Source: Rathayibacter sp. VKM Ac-2759
GTDB taxonomy: Bacteria; Actinomycetota; Actinomycetes; Actinomycetales; Microbacteriaceae
Reading direction: 5' to 3'
Assembly: GCF_009834225.1 (NCBI RefSeq)
Contig: NZ_CP047176.1
Coordinates: forward strand, 62,001 to 126,000
Length of the DNA stretch: 64,000 bases
The notes under the pieces are model-generated. The model worked only from the letters and a program-made list of their open reading frames with translations, did no database searches and had not been told where the DNA came from. The position numbers were made by a program, and so were the translations under genes. Below, in pieces: positions 52,895 to 63,068 of the stretch (the stretch's first letter is position 1; each line of letters starts with the position of its first letter).

Positions 52895-54510
52895 TACTCC
52901 TGGATCCACGCTTCCTGGAGGAGGGGCGCGGTGCCGCCGTCGAACGTCACGTGGACGCCCTGGCCGACCGCGTGCACCTGCACCTCGTCCCACAGCGGGA
53001 CGAGCAGGTTGGTGCCGAGCACGAGGCGCTCCTGGATGTCGGCGAGCACCGCGTCGCGCGCCGCGGGGTCGGTGGCCGCCCGCTCGGTGGCGAAGAGGGT
53101 GTTCAGCTCGTCGTCCGACACGTAGGTGTTGGTGTTGCCGGCGGCGCTGAACAGCGGGCCGAGGCCGCCGAGGTAGAACTGGCGCGAGCCGATGGCCGGG
53201 TAGGTCGGGTCGCCGAGCGCGGTCGCGAGGATCGCGCTGTCGCCGGCGTTGTTGACGAGCTCGACGCCGATCTTGCGCCACTCCGACTCGATGAACTCGA
53301 ACGCCGGCTTGATGACGACGCTGCGGGGGCTCGCCGCGACCGAGAGGGTGAGGCGCTGGCCGTCCTTCTCGCGGATCCCGTCGGAGCCGACGGTCCAGCC
53401 GGCGTCCTCGAGCAGCTTCTCGGCCTCGTCGGGGTCGTAGGCGAGCTGGTCGCTGAGGTCCACGAAGCCCGGAGCGGAGCGGTTGAGGACCGAGCCGGAC
53501 AGCGGGTAGCTGTCGCTGAGCACGGTCGACTTGAGGGCGTCGCGGTCGAAGCCGATCTGCAGCGCGCGGCGCACGTCCTGGTCCGAGACGACGGGTGCCT
53601 CGCCGCGGAAGGCGGCCCAGTTCGCGGTCAGCTCGGGCGCCTGCGCGACCGCGAGCTCGATGCCGGAGGCGGTCGCCGCGGCCTCGTCGCTCGGCTGGAT
53701 GCCGCGGGCGACGTCGGCCTGACCCGACGAGACGGCGCCGACGCGCAGCCCGACCTCGGGGATCGCGCGGAACACGACCTCGTCGAGGTGCGCGGCTCCG
53801 GTGTTCGTCGAGATCGACGAGGGCCAGGCGTAGTCGTCGCGCTTCGTGAAGCGGATCTCCTGGTCGGGCACCTGCGACTCGAAGACGAACGGGCCGGAGG
53901 CGACGATCTTCGAGATGTCGGCCTGTCCCGCGTAGTCGAGCGCGAGCGTCGAGGTCGAGACGAGGCTCGCGGTGGAGGCGGCGGTCGCCTTGAGGAAGTC
54001 GGCGTTCGGCTCCGAGAGGCGCACCACGACGGTGTCGTCGCCGGTGACCTCGGAGGAGGCGTAGCCGATGAAGTCGCGGTTCTTGACGATCTTCTTCGCC
54101 TCGTCGCCGAGACCCAGCTGGTCGAGGTTGGCCTTGACCGCCGCGGCGTCGAGCGGCGTGCCGTCCGAGAAGGTGACGCCCGGGCGGATGGTGAAGGTGA
54201 ACTCGGTGTTGTCGCTGTTGATCGTCCACTCGGAGGCGATCCACGGCACCACCTCGCCGGACTCGGGGTCGAACGCGGTCAGGCGGTCGGCGATGTTCCG
54301 GAAGACGTTGGACTGCGTGTAGTTGAAGCCCTTCTGCACCTGGAAGTCGGTCTGCAGCTCGATGTCGGCGAACACGAGCGAGCCGCCCTCGACGGGGGTG
54401 CCGGAGGTGGACGCCGGCTGGTTCGCCGCCTGCGCGGTGCAGCCCGCGAGCAGGCCGGCCATCAGGAGTGCGCCGGCGGTCACGGCGAAGCGGGATCGGG
54501 ACGAGAACAT
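52894..54510 (-). CDS. ABC importer substrate-binding lipoprotein (SBP family 5)
   Basis: 538 residues with a lipoprotein signal ending LLAGC (Cys about residue 23). The family-5 body follows, including VPWIASEWTINSDNTEFTFT, IRPGVTFSDGTPLDAAAVKA and ALQIGFDRDALKSTV. First gene of the operon; AAGGAG precedes the ATG. Family 5 captures peptides, nickel or opines; with three FMNH2-type oxygenases downstream the ligand may be an organosulfur or similar compound (inference). Confidence 0.94.
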   Translation of the reverse strand: MFSSRSRFAVTAGALLMAGLLAGCTAQAANQPASTSGTPVEGGSLVFADIELQTDFQVQKGFNYTQSNVFRNIADRLTAFDPESGEVVPWIASEWTINSDNTEFTFTIRPGVTFSDGTPLDAAAVKANLDQLGLGDEAKKIVKNRDFIGYASSEVTGDDTVVVRLSEPNADFLKATAASTASLVSTSTLALDYAGQADISKIVASGPFVFESQVPDQEIRFTKRDDYAWPSSISTNTGAAHLDEVVFRAIPEVGLRVGAVSSGQADVARGIQPSDEAAATASGIELAVAQAPELTANWAAFRGEAPVVSDQDVRRALQIGFDRDALKSTVLSDSYPLSGSVLNRSAPGFVDLSDQLAYDPDEAEKLLEDAGWTVGSDGIREKDGQRLTLSVAASPRSVVIKPAFEFIESEWRKIGVELVNNAGDSAILATALGDPTYPAIGSRQFYLGGLGPLFSAAGNTNTYVSDDELNTLFATERAATDPAARDAVLADIQERLVLGTNLLVPLWDEVQVHAVGQGVHVTFDGGTAPLLQEAWIQE

Positions 54511-54624
54511 GCGGACTCCTTGAACGACAGACGGCGGGCGGCCTCGGCCAACCTACGAGCCCGCTCAGGCCGCTGCCATCCGGCGCGTAACACGGCGCCA
54601 CGCGGCGTCACGCACGGTAGTGAC

Positions 54625-54684
54625 GGAACCCCGGACCGTCGAGGCCGCCCGTGGGGGCGGGCTCTCTCGACGGTCGGGGGTTCC
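54625..54684. repeat. Family B palindrome, copy B3
   Basis: GGAACCCCGGACCGTCGAG (54625-54643) and its complement at 54666-54684 differ at one position. It lies in the 274-base divergent gap between the operon start (54510) and the F420-type gene (54785), an unusual place for this family. Confidence 0.8.
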
Positions 54685-54784
54685 CTCGAGGGCTCGCCTC
54701 ACGCCTTCGGATCGCACACGCGCCCGCCTCCGCTGCTGGGGGATCGGGGCCGCACCCACCGGCTGCGTGCGGCAGGCTGGAGCG

Positions 54785-55711
54785 ATGCAGTTCAGAGTGT
54801 TCACCGAACCCCAGCAGGGCGCGAGCTACGACGACCTCCTCGCCATCGCGCAGGCGACCGAGTCGCTCGGCTACGACGGCTTCTTCCGCTCCGACCACTA
54901 CCTCCGGATGGGCGACGGCGACGCGGGCTACGGCCCGACCGACGCCTGGACGAGCCTCGCGGGCCTCGCGCGCGAGACCGAGCGGATCGCGCTCGGCACC
55001 CTCGTCTCCTCCGTCACCTACCGCCCGCCGGGGATCCTCGCGATCCAGGTCGCGCAGGTCGACGCGATGTCGGGCGGGCGCGTCGAGCTCGGCCTCGGCA
55101 CCGGATGGTTCGAGGAGGAGCACGCCGCCTACGGCATCCCCTTCCCGTCTCGCCGGTTCGACCTGCTCGAGGAGCAGCTCGAGATCGTCACGGGACTCTG
55201 GTCGACCCCGGTCGGCGAGCGCTACTCGTTCGCGGGCGAGCACTACACGCTCACCAACTCGCCGGCGCTGCCGAAGCCCGCGCGACTCCCGCTGCCGGTG
55301 ATCGTCGGCGGAGGCGGCCCCAAGCGCACCCCGGCGCTCGCCGCCCGCTTCGCCAGCGAGTTCAACCTGCCGTTCCCCGAGTTCGACGCGATCCCCGGCG
55401 CGTTCGAGCGCGTCGACGCCGCGTGCCGCGCGATCGGGCGCGAGCCCTCCTCGCTCGTGCACTCGGTGGCGCTCATCGCGGTCGGTGGAGGCACGGAGGC
55501 CGAGTTCGCGCGCCGCGCGGCCGCCATCGGCCGCGAGGGAGCCGAGCTGCGCGAGCACGGCATCGCGGGCGGCGTGGACGAGGCGGTCGACCGCCTCGAG
55601 TCGCTCCGCGAGGCCGGCGCGGAGCGGGTGTACCTGCAGTTCATGGACCTGCGCGACCTCGACCACGTCGACTTCTTCGCCCGCGAGGTGCTGCCGCGCC
55701 TGTCGGCCTGA
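54785..55711 (+). CDS. LLM-class F420-dependent-type oxidoreductase
   Basis: 308 residues of the luciferase-like fold in the F420-dependent reductase/dehydrogenase subgroup: SLGYDGFFRSDHYLRMGDGD, IALGTLVSSVTYRPPGILA, GGRVELGLGTGWFEEEHAAY and LPVIVGGGGPKRTPALAARF. Start ATG giving MQFRVFTEP. It is not part of the NtaA-like group of the neighbouring operon and is transcribed divergently. Substrate unknown. Confidence 0.9.
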   Translation: MQFRVFTEPQQGASYDDLLAIAQATESLGYDGFFRSDHYLRMGDGDAGYGPTDAWTSLAGLARETERIALGTLVSSVTYRPPGILAIQVAQVDAMSGGRVELGLGTGWFEEEHAAYGIPFPSRRFDLLEEQLEIVTGLWSTPVGERYSFAGEHYTLTNSPALPKPARLPLPVIVGGGGPKRTPALAARFASEFNLPFPEFDAIPGAFERVDAACRAIGREPSSLVHSVALIAVGGGTEAEFARRAAAIGREGAELREHGIAGGVDEAVDRLESLREAGAERVYLQFMDLRDLDHVDFFAREVLPRLSA

Positions 55712-55738
55712 CGCGGCTGCTCTCGGAGCGGCTCCCGC

Positions 55739-55792
55739 GAGTGTCCAAGAGTTGTCGCACTCGACGCCCAGTGCGACAACTCTTGGACACTC
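55739..55792. repeat. Family D palindrome, copy D2 (perfect 22-bp arms)
   Basis: Arms 55739-55760 and 55771-55792 are exact reverse complements around a 10-base loop; the core is AAGAGTTGTCGCACT. It begins 28 bases after the F420-type gene's stop. Confidence 0.88.
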
Positions 55793-55831
55793 ACCGACGC
55801 CGACCGGGCCGCGCCCGCGGCGAGACTCCAG

Positions 55832-55866
55832 GAGTTGTCGTACTCGACTGCCCAGTACGACAACTC
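55832..55866. repeat. Family D palindrome, copy D3
   Basis: GAGTTGTCGTACT (55832-55844) is the exact reverse complement of AGTACGACAACTC (55854-55866). The related flanks ccaggagtt and ttggacactcg continue the pairing imperfectly. A further half-copy (gactcttgga) lies near 55907. Confidence 0.8.
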
Positions 55867-55966
55867 TTGGACACTCGCGGCCGCCGCTCGGGCCGCGCCC
55901 GCGTCGAGACTCTTGGATTCTCGGGACGGCCGCGAGCCTCGCGCCGGGCAGACCTAGGCTGGACGG

Positions 55967-56257
55967 ATGCCTGACACGATCGAGCGCCCCGACGAGCGGC
56001 TGACGACCCGCTCCGCCGCCGACGTGCCGTGGATCCTGCTGGTCTGGGACGACCCGGTCAACCTGATGTCGTACGTGTCGTACGTCTTCCGCAGCTACTT
56101 CGGCTTCGGCCGTGCCGAGGCCGAGCGCCTCATGCTGCAGGTGCACACGGAGGGTCGCGCCGTCGTCGCGACCGGCAACCGCGAAGAGATGGAGCGGCAC
56201 GTGGAGGCGATGCACGGCTACGGCCTGTGGGCGACGCTCCAGAAGGCCGACGCGTGA
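55967..56257 (+). CDS. clpS: ClpS adaptor of the ClpAP/ClpCP protease
   Basis: 96 residues with the ClpS core: WILLVWDDPVNLMSYVSYVF (the DDPVN motif of the N-degron pocket), LMLQVHTEGRAVVATG and a final YGLWATLQKA. ClpS hands proteins with destabilising N-terminal residues to Clp ATPases. Start ATG; 13 bases before a DUF2017 gene, a standard actinobacterial pair. Confidence 0.96.
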   Translation: MPDTIERPDERLTTRSAADVPWILLVWDDPVNLMSYVSYVFRSYFGFGRAEAERLMLQVHTEGRAVVATGNREEMERHVEAMHGYGLWATLQKADA

Positions 56258-56270
56258 GCGGGGCGGGCTG

Positions 56271-56795
56271 ATGCGCGCGTTCCGCCGCGACTCCTCCGGT
56301 GCGGCCGTCGCCCGCTTCGACCGCGAGGAGGCGGGGATCCTCCGCCATCTCGCCGGCGAGATGCTCGAGCTGCTCGACCGCGGCGCCACGTCGGAGGAGG
56401 CGCGCTCCGACCCCGCGCTCGCCCGCCTCCTGCCCGACGCCTACCGCGACGACGCCGAGGCGGCGGCGGAGTTCCGCCGCTTCACCGGCGCCGATCTGGC
56501 CGGCCGCAAGATGGACGACGCCCGCGCGATCACCGCGGCGCTCGACGCCGGCGACGGCTCCGGTCACGGGCGGGTCTTCGCCGGCCTCGGCGAGGTCTCG
56601 GTGCGGCTCGAGCCTCCGCAGGCCCTGTCCTGGCTCCGCGCGCTGACCGACATGCGGCTCGCCCTGGCGGTGCGACTGGGCATCGTCGACACCGACGACG
56701 TCGAGCCGGAGGGCGAGAACGGCGCGGCGATCCGGAGCGTCTACGACTGGCTCGGCAGTGTGCAGGACGGGCTGGTCCGCGCGGTCGACGTGTGA
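56271..56795 (+). CDS. DUF2017-family protein
   Basis: 174 residues; DUF2017 members follow clpS in most Actinobacteria and their role is unknown. Visible segments are VARFDREEAGILRHLAGEML, LPDAYRDDAEAAAEFRRF and SVYDWLGSVQDGLVRAV. Mostly helical, soluble, no catalytic motif. Short spacing to clpS implies co-expression. Confidence 0.92.
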   Translation: MRAFRRDSSGAAVARFDREEAGILRHLAGEMLELLDRGATSEEARSDPALARLLPDAYRDDAEAAAEFRRFTGADLAGRKMDDARAITAALDAGDGSGHGRVFAGLGEVSVRLEPPQALSWLRALTDMRLALAVRLGIVDTDDVEPEGENGAAIRSVYDWLGSVQDGLVRAVDV

Positions 56796-56817
56796 GGAGT
56801 CCACAGCACTCCACAGG

Positions 56818-56848
56818 TGTGGATAACCCTGTGGAGAGGTGTGGACAA
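56818..56848 (-). promoter_or_regulatory. DnaA-box-like cluster
   Basis: TGTGGATAA (56818-56826) is the complement of the perfect DnaA box TTATCCACA, and TGTGGACAA (56840-56848) of TTGTCCACA. Partial CCACA/TGTGG matches surround them from 56800. They lie in the gap between the DUF2017 and DUF1206 genes. Confidence 0.5.
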
Positions 56849-56929
56849 CCCATCGGGAGCCGACGGGCAGCGGACCGCGCACCCGCTTGACCGGGCCGAT
56901 GGGCCGGTGCAAGGGGGCTGTGCGCGCAT

Positions 56930-57772
56930 GTGGAAACGACTACCGTCCAGGCTGTGAATACTCAGGCGGGAACCCAGGCCAAGCGCACGGCGAACGAGGC
57001 GCAGGATTCGACGGCGGTGCGCACGCTGGCGCGCTTCGGCTTCGCTGCGAACGGACTCGTGCACCTCCTCATCGGGGGCATCGCCCTCGGTGTCGCGGGC
57101 GGCGGCGGAGGCGAGGCCGACCAGACCGGCGCCCTCGGCGCCCTCGCGGCTCAGCCGGGCGGCGTGTTCGTGCTGTGGGTCTGCGCGGTCGGCCTCCTCG
57201 GCCTGGCGCTGTGGGGCGTTCTCGAGGTGTTCCTCGTCACTCCGGGCGACAGCACCGCCGAGACCTGGGGCAAGCGGGCGAAGGAGGCGGCGAAGGCGGT
57301 CGTCTACGCCGCGCTCGGCGTGACCACCCTCCGCTTCGCGCTCGGCGGCAGCTCCAGCTCGTCGCAGTCGTCCGAGAGTGCGAGCGCGCAGGTCCTGCAG
57401 GCACCGGGCGGGGTGGTGCTCCTCGTGATCGCGGGCCTCGCCGTCCTCGCCGTGGGCGGCGTGTTCGTGTACCGCGGAGTGAGCAAGAAGTTCCAGAAGA
57501 ACATCGCGACGCCCGGCGGCACGGCCGGCACTGTCGTCACCTGGCTCGGCATCGTCGGCTACGCGGCCAAGGGAGTCGTCCTCGCCGTCCTCGGCGTGCT
57601 GATCATCGTCGCCGCGGTGACGCACGACCCCTCGCAGGCGGGCGGGCTCGACGAGGCGCTGAAGACCCTGGTCGAGCTGCCGTTCGGTGTCGCTCTGCTG
57701 GGCGTGGTGGCGGCCGGCCTCATCGCGTACGGCGCCTTCTGCTTCGCGCGGGCCCGCTGGCCGCGCCTCTGA
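56930..57772 (+). CDS. DUF1206 membrane protein
   Basis: 280 residues with six helices in three similar pairs, the DUF1206 repeat: LARFGFAANGLVHLLIGGIA, AAKAVVYAALGVTTLRFALG and WLGIVGYAAKGVVLAVLGVL each begin a unit with the conserved G.....GV/H pattern. Function is not known. Two GTG starts (56930, 56954) are possible; AGGGGG lies 12 bases before the first. It sits next to a DnaA-box-like cluster. Confidence 0.88.
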   Translation: METTTVQAVNTQAGTQAKRTANEAQDSTAVRTLARFGFAANGLVHLLIGGIALGVAGGGGGEADQTGALGALAAQPGGVFVLWVCAVGLLGLALWGVLEVFLVTPGDSTAETWGKRAKEAAKAVVYAALGVTTLRFALGGSSSSSQSSESASAQVLQAPGGVVLLVIAGLAVLAVGGVFVYRGVSKKFQKNIATPGGTAGTVVTWLGIVGYAAKGVVLAVLGVLIIVAAVTHDPSQAGGLDEALKTLVELPFGVALLGVVAAGLIAYGAFCFARARWPRL

Positions 57773-57823
57773 CGGCGCCCACCGTCCGAGGAGGAGACGG
57801 GTCTGAACCAGCCGCGACCGTGA

Positions 57824-57837
57824 CCCCTGATCAGGGG
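57824..57837. promoter_or_regulatory. Perfect palindrome upstream of the sigma-like gene
   Basis: CCCCTGATCAGGGG, an exact 14-base palindrome 69 bases before the start of the sigma-like gene and about 50 after the DUF1206 stop. It could be an operator or part of a terminator. Confidence 0.4.
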
Positions 57838-57905
57838 CAATACTCCTGATGACGCCCTGGGGCAAGTGGTGCCGCTGTCCTTTCTCCGGTGACACGCTGA
57901 TCCCC

Positions 57906-58394
57906 ATGAGCGAAGACGACGCGGGGCGGAGCCGGCCGGCGCTGGCCGAGGCCGCGTCTCGCCTCCTGCACCGTGTCGCCTCCGGTGACCGGGCCGCGTT
58001 CGCCGAGCTCTTCGACCACTTCAGCGCGCTCTTCACCGCCTCCGTCTCGACCGTGCACGCCGAGCACGCCCTGCGGGACCGGATCTGCACCGAGGCCTTC
58101 ACCGAGGTCTGGCGCCGGGCCGGCGAGGGCGCCCGAGCGACCGAGCCCGTGCTCTGGCTGCTCGAGGTGCTCTGCGAGACGCTCCACTCGAGTGCCGGGT
58201 CGGCCCGCCGCCCGCTCGGCGACGGACTGCTCGCGCTGAGCTGCCCCGACCGCGAGCTCCTCCTCCTGGCCTCCGCGGGCCGCTACTCCCAGCCCGAGAT
58301 CGCCGCACTGACGGGCGTCGGCGAGCCTCGACTCCGCACGATCCTCCGCGATGCGCTCCGCACCCTCCGCGGCGGGGAGCTCCTCACGGCCTGA
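57906..58394 (+). CDS. Sigma-70/ECF-like protein, divergent
   Basis: 162 residues from the ATG before MSEDDAGRSRP. The N-terminal part (SGDRAAFAELFDHFSALFTA) resembles sigma region 2, and the C-terminal part (RELLLLASAGRYSQPEIAAL then VGEPRLRTILRDALRTL) region 4. The aromatic DNA-melting motif of region 2.3 is poorly conserved and the protein is short, so it may be a weak or specialised sigma factor. It lies directly upstream of clpB, but the HAIR operator separates them. Confidence 0.75.
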   Translation: MSEDDAGRSRPALAEAASRLLHRVASGDRAAFAELFDHFSALFTASVSTVHAEHALRDRICTEAFTEVWRRAGEGARATEPVLWLLEVLCETLHSSAGSARRPLGDGLLALSCPDRELLLLASAGRYSQPEIAALTGVGEPRLRTILRDALRTLRGGELLTA

Positions 58395-58435
58395 TCTTCC
58401 GGGAAACAGCCCGGAATGCTCTTGGCAGAGCTAAA

Positions 58436-58456
58436 GTTGAGTCAGTCGAACTCAAC
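58436..58456. promoter_or_regulatory. HAIR element (HspR operator) before clpB
   Basis: GTTGAGT-N7-ACTCAAC matches the HAIR consensus CTTGAGT-N7-ACTCAAG in spacing and all but the outer base of each arm. The perfect pairing extends to 10-base arms (58433-58459). It ends 26 bases before the clpB start. HspR represses clpB and dnaK genes through this site in Actinobacteria. Confidence 0.88.
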
Positions 58457-58482
58457 TTTCGAGCTCACGGGAGGAGACCACG

Positions 58483-60630
<2,148 letters not shown>

Positions 60631-60653
60631 CCCCGGACGTCCGGCGAGACGCC

Positions 60654-60692
60654 AGGAGTTGTCGTACTCGAGTGCCGAGTACGACAACTCCT
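60654..60692. repeat. Family D palindrome, copy D4
   Basis: AGGAGTTGTCGTACTCG (60654-60670) and its exact complement (60676-60692) around agtgc. It begins 23 bases after the clpB stop. Confidence 0.88.
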
Positions 60693-60757
60693 GCGGTGTC
60701 GACGAGCGCGACTTCTGCCGAGTGGCCGCACCCCGCGCGAGCGCATGGCGAGACGCG

Positions 60758-60796
60758 AGGAGTTGTCGTACTCGAGTGCCGAGTACGACAACTCCT
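60758..60796. repeat. Family D palindrome, copy D5
   Basis: Arms at 60758-60774 and 60780-60796, identical to D4 and 104 bases downstream in the same orientation. Flanks (gcgagac before, ctgcggt after) are also shared. Confidence 0.88.
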
Positions 60797-60906
60797 GCGG
60801 TCTCGAGGAGGCGGGGCTCCTCCACAGGATGGGGGAGGGGCCGATCCGTCCACAGGTGCGGAGATCGGAGGGCCGGGGCCGGGCGCGGGCCGATAGCGTC
60901 GCGCCC

Positions 60907-61590
60907 ATGCTTCCCCTCCCCGAGCCGCCCGCGGGCCTCCGCATGGCCGATCTCGCGCCCGAGCAGCGCCCGCGCGAGCGGCTGCGCGCCCTCGGCGCCG
61001 AGTCGCTGACCGACGCCGAGACCCTCGCGATCCTCATCGGCGCCGGCGTCCGGGGCGCCAACGCGACCGTCGTCGCCCAGCAGCTGCTCGCGCGCTTCGG
61101 AGGCATCGACGCCCTCTCGCGGGCGGGAGTCGCCGACCTCGTCCGCCACCGCGGCATCGGCGAGGTCGCCGCCTGCCGCATCGTCGCCTCCTTCGAGCTG
61201 CGGCGGAGGATGAACCGCGCCTCGCGCACCGCCCGCGTCCTCGACGCCGCGGCCCTCGCCGCCCTCGTGACGCCCCTGCTCGCCGCGCGTCCCGCCGAGA
61301 CGGTCCTCGCCGTCGCGCTCACCGACGCGGGCGCGGTGCGCGACGTGCTCACCCTCGCCGACGGGCCCCCCGCGCACGCCGATCTGCCCGTCTCCGGCGT
61401 CCTCGCCGAGGTCCTCGCCCGTGGTGCGGCCACCGTCGCCCTCGCGCACTCGCACTCCGGAGAGGCGCGGGTGCTCCCGTCCGACCGCGCGGCGACCCGC
61501 GCCCTGATCGAGGGAGCGGAGGCGTGCGGCCTGCGGTTCCTCGCGCACGTCGTGGTCGGGAGCGACGGCTGGGAGGAGGCGCCCCCGTGA
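60907..61590 (+). CDS. radC: RadC-like JAB/JAMM-domain protein
   Basis: 227 residues: an N-terminal UPF0758 region (PRERLRALGAESLTDAETLA, IGAGVRGANATVVAQQLL) and helix-hairpin-helix LVRHRGIGEVAACRI, then the JAB domain. The metal motif, usually HNHPSG then D, reads AHSHSGEARVLPSD: both His and the Asp are kept but the Pro is missing. The domain is somewhat short and divergent. RadC's true role is unclear (its repair phenotype in E. coli was later attributed to another gene). Start ATG before MLPLPEPP. Confidence 0.88.
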   Translation: MLPLPEPPAGLRMADLAPEQRPRERLRALGAESLTDAETLAILIGAGVRGANATVVAQQLLARFGGIDALSRAGVADLVRHRGIGEVAACRIVASFELRRRMNRASRTARVLDAAALAALVTPLLAARPAETVLAVALTDAGAVRDVLTLADGPPAHADLPVSGVLAEVLARGAATVALAHSHSGEARVLPSDRAATRALIEGAEACGLRFLAHVVVGSDGWEEAPP

Positions 61591-61730
61591 GCGCCCGCCC
61601 GTCGAGCCCGCCCGGCGGTCCCGTCCCGCCGGGAGGTCCCTCCGCAAGTCCCTGTCAGACCCTCTCACCCCCTCGGCCCCCGGCGTAGCGTGGGAGCCAC
61701 CCCACCCGTTCCTCCCGACCAGGAGCCCTC

Positions 61731-62780
61731 ATGCGAGCAACACTCATCCACGGCGAGCGCGACATCCGACTCGAGGAGGTGCCCGACCCGGTGCTCTCGA
61801 CCGGGCGCGACGCGATCGTCCGTGTCACCGCGGCGTGCGTCTGCGGCTCCGATCTGTGGCCCTACCGCGGCGTGACCCCGACGAAGGAGGCGCACCGCAT
61901 CGGCCACGAGTTCGTCGGAGTCGTCGAGTCGGTCGGCGACGACGTGCGCGATGTCGCCCCGGGCGACTTCGTCATCGCCCCGTTCTACGTCTGCGACGGC
62001 ACCTGCGCCAACTGCGCCAACGGCGTCTCGACCTCGTGCCTGACCGGCGGCTGGTGGGGCGCCGAGGTCGGCGAGGAGGGCTTCGCCGACGGCGCCCAGG
62101 GCGAGAAGGTGCGCGTCCCGCTCGCCGACGGCACGCTCTTCCGCGTCGACCCCGACCCCGACCCGGCCCTCATCCCGAGCCTGCTCACGCTCGCCGACGT
62201 GATGGGCACCGGCCACCACGCCGCCGTCTCGGCCGGAGTCACCGCCGGCTCGACCGTCGCGGTCGTCGGCGACGGAGCGGTCGGCCTCTGCGCCGTGCTC
62301 GCGGCCCAGCGCCTCGGAGCGACCACGATCATCGCGATGTCGCGGCACGCCTCCCGCCAGGCCCTGGCGACGCGCTTCGGCGCGACGCACATCGTCGACA
62401 CCCGCGGCGACGAGGGTGTGGCCGCCGTCCGCGAGCTCACCGGCGGCATCGGTGCCGACTGCGTGCTCGAGTGCGTCGGCACCAAGGAGTCGATGCAGCA
62501 GGCCCTCGACTCCGCCCGTCCCGGCGGCATGGTCGGCTACGTCGGCGTCCCCAACGGCGGGCCCGAGCTGCCCGTGCGCCAGATGTTCGGCTCGAACGTC
62601 GGCGTCAACGGCGGCGTCGCGCCCGTCCGCGGCTACATGGCCGAGCTCCTCCCCGACGTGCTGAGCGGCGCGATCGAGCCGGGCCTCGTCTTCGACCTCG
62701 AGCTGCCGCTCGACGAGATCGCGGAGGCGTACGCCGCGATGGACGAGCGCCGCGCGATCAAGACCCTGGTGCGCCCCTGA
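61731..62780 (+). CDS. Zinc-dependent alcohol dehydrogenase family protein
   Basis: 349 residues of the medium-chain dehydrogenase family. Catalytic zinc ligands are in CVCGSDLWPY and RIGHEFVGVV; the structural-zinc loop is reduced (CDGTCANCANGVSTSC). NAD(P) binding is VAVVGDGAVGLCAVLAAQRL. Homologues act on alcohols or polyols; here the substrate is unknown. CAGGAG precedes the ATG. A family B repeat follows 9 bases after the stop. Confidence 0.93.
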   Translation: MRATLIHGERDIRLEEVPDPVLSTGRDAIVRVTAACVCGSDLWPYRGVTPTKEAHRIGHEFVGVVESVGDDVRDVAPGDFVIAPFYVCDGTCANCANGVSTSCLTGGWWGAEVGEEGFADGAQGEKVRVPLADGTLFRVDPDPDPALIPSLLTLADVMGTGHHAAVSAGVTAGSTVAVVGDGAVGLCAVLAAQRLGATTIIAMSRHASRQALATRFGATHIVDTRGDEGVAAVRELTGGIGADCVLECVGTKESMQQALDSARPGGMVGYVGVPNGGPELPVRQMFGSNVGVNGGVAPVRGYMAELLPDVLSGAIEPGLVFDLELPLDEIAEAYAAMDERRAIKTLVRP

Positions 62781-62789
62781 CCTGACGCC

Positions 62790-62855
62790 GAGGGAACCCC
62801 GGATCGTCGACGGAGCCCGCCCTCGCGGGCGGCCTCGACGGTCCGGGGTTCCCTC
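62790..62855. repeat. Family B palindrome, copy B4
   Basis: 62790-62810 and 62835-62855 are complementary apart from one position (core AACCCCGGATCGTCGA). It lies directly after the alcohol dehydrogenase stop. Confidence 0.8.
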
Positions 62856-62939
62856 GCGGGACATCCGCCAGGGGCGCGTCATCAGAACGTGCGCCCGAGG
62901 AAACGCGGCGGAAACAGGCGCTCACTACCGTCGGACACG

Positions 62940-62957
62940 ACCCGGCTGCGGCCGGGT
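62940..62957 (+). terminator. Short hairpin followed by TTCTTCT
   Basis: ACCCGGC-tgcg-GCCGGGT then ttcttct, in the leader of the binding-protein gene 112 bases before its start. It could be a terminator or attenuator. The same leader (62881-63068) holds two copies of CTTCCGCTAC (62971, 63033), possible regulator half-sites. Confidence 0.4.
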
Positions 62958-63068
62958 TCTTCTCGAGGCACTTCCGCTACAACATCGCATAACTCCGCCG
63001 ACCGCGTGGACCGCGTGCGACCCCTCCACCATCTTCCGCTACGGAGTAGCACAACACCTGGAGCCCCC

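Noticed and set aside
56803..56848. Replication origin
   Set aside because: Only two full DnaA boxes, no AT-rich unwinding region and none of dnaA, dnaN, recF or gyrB nearby.
57824..57837. Terminator of the DUF1206 gene
   Set aside because: The 14-base palindrome has no loop and no U-tract, so an operator is at least as likely; left as a regulatory candidate only.
60654..60796. Possible CRISPR or attachment-site pair from the two identical palindromes
   Set aside because: Only two copies with one gap, no integrase or cas gene, and the same element occurs after other genes.
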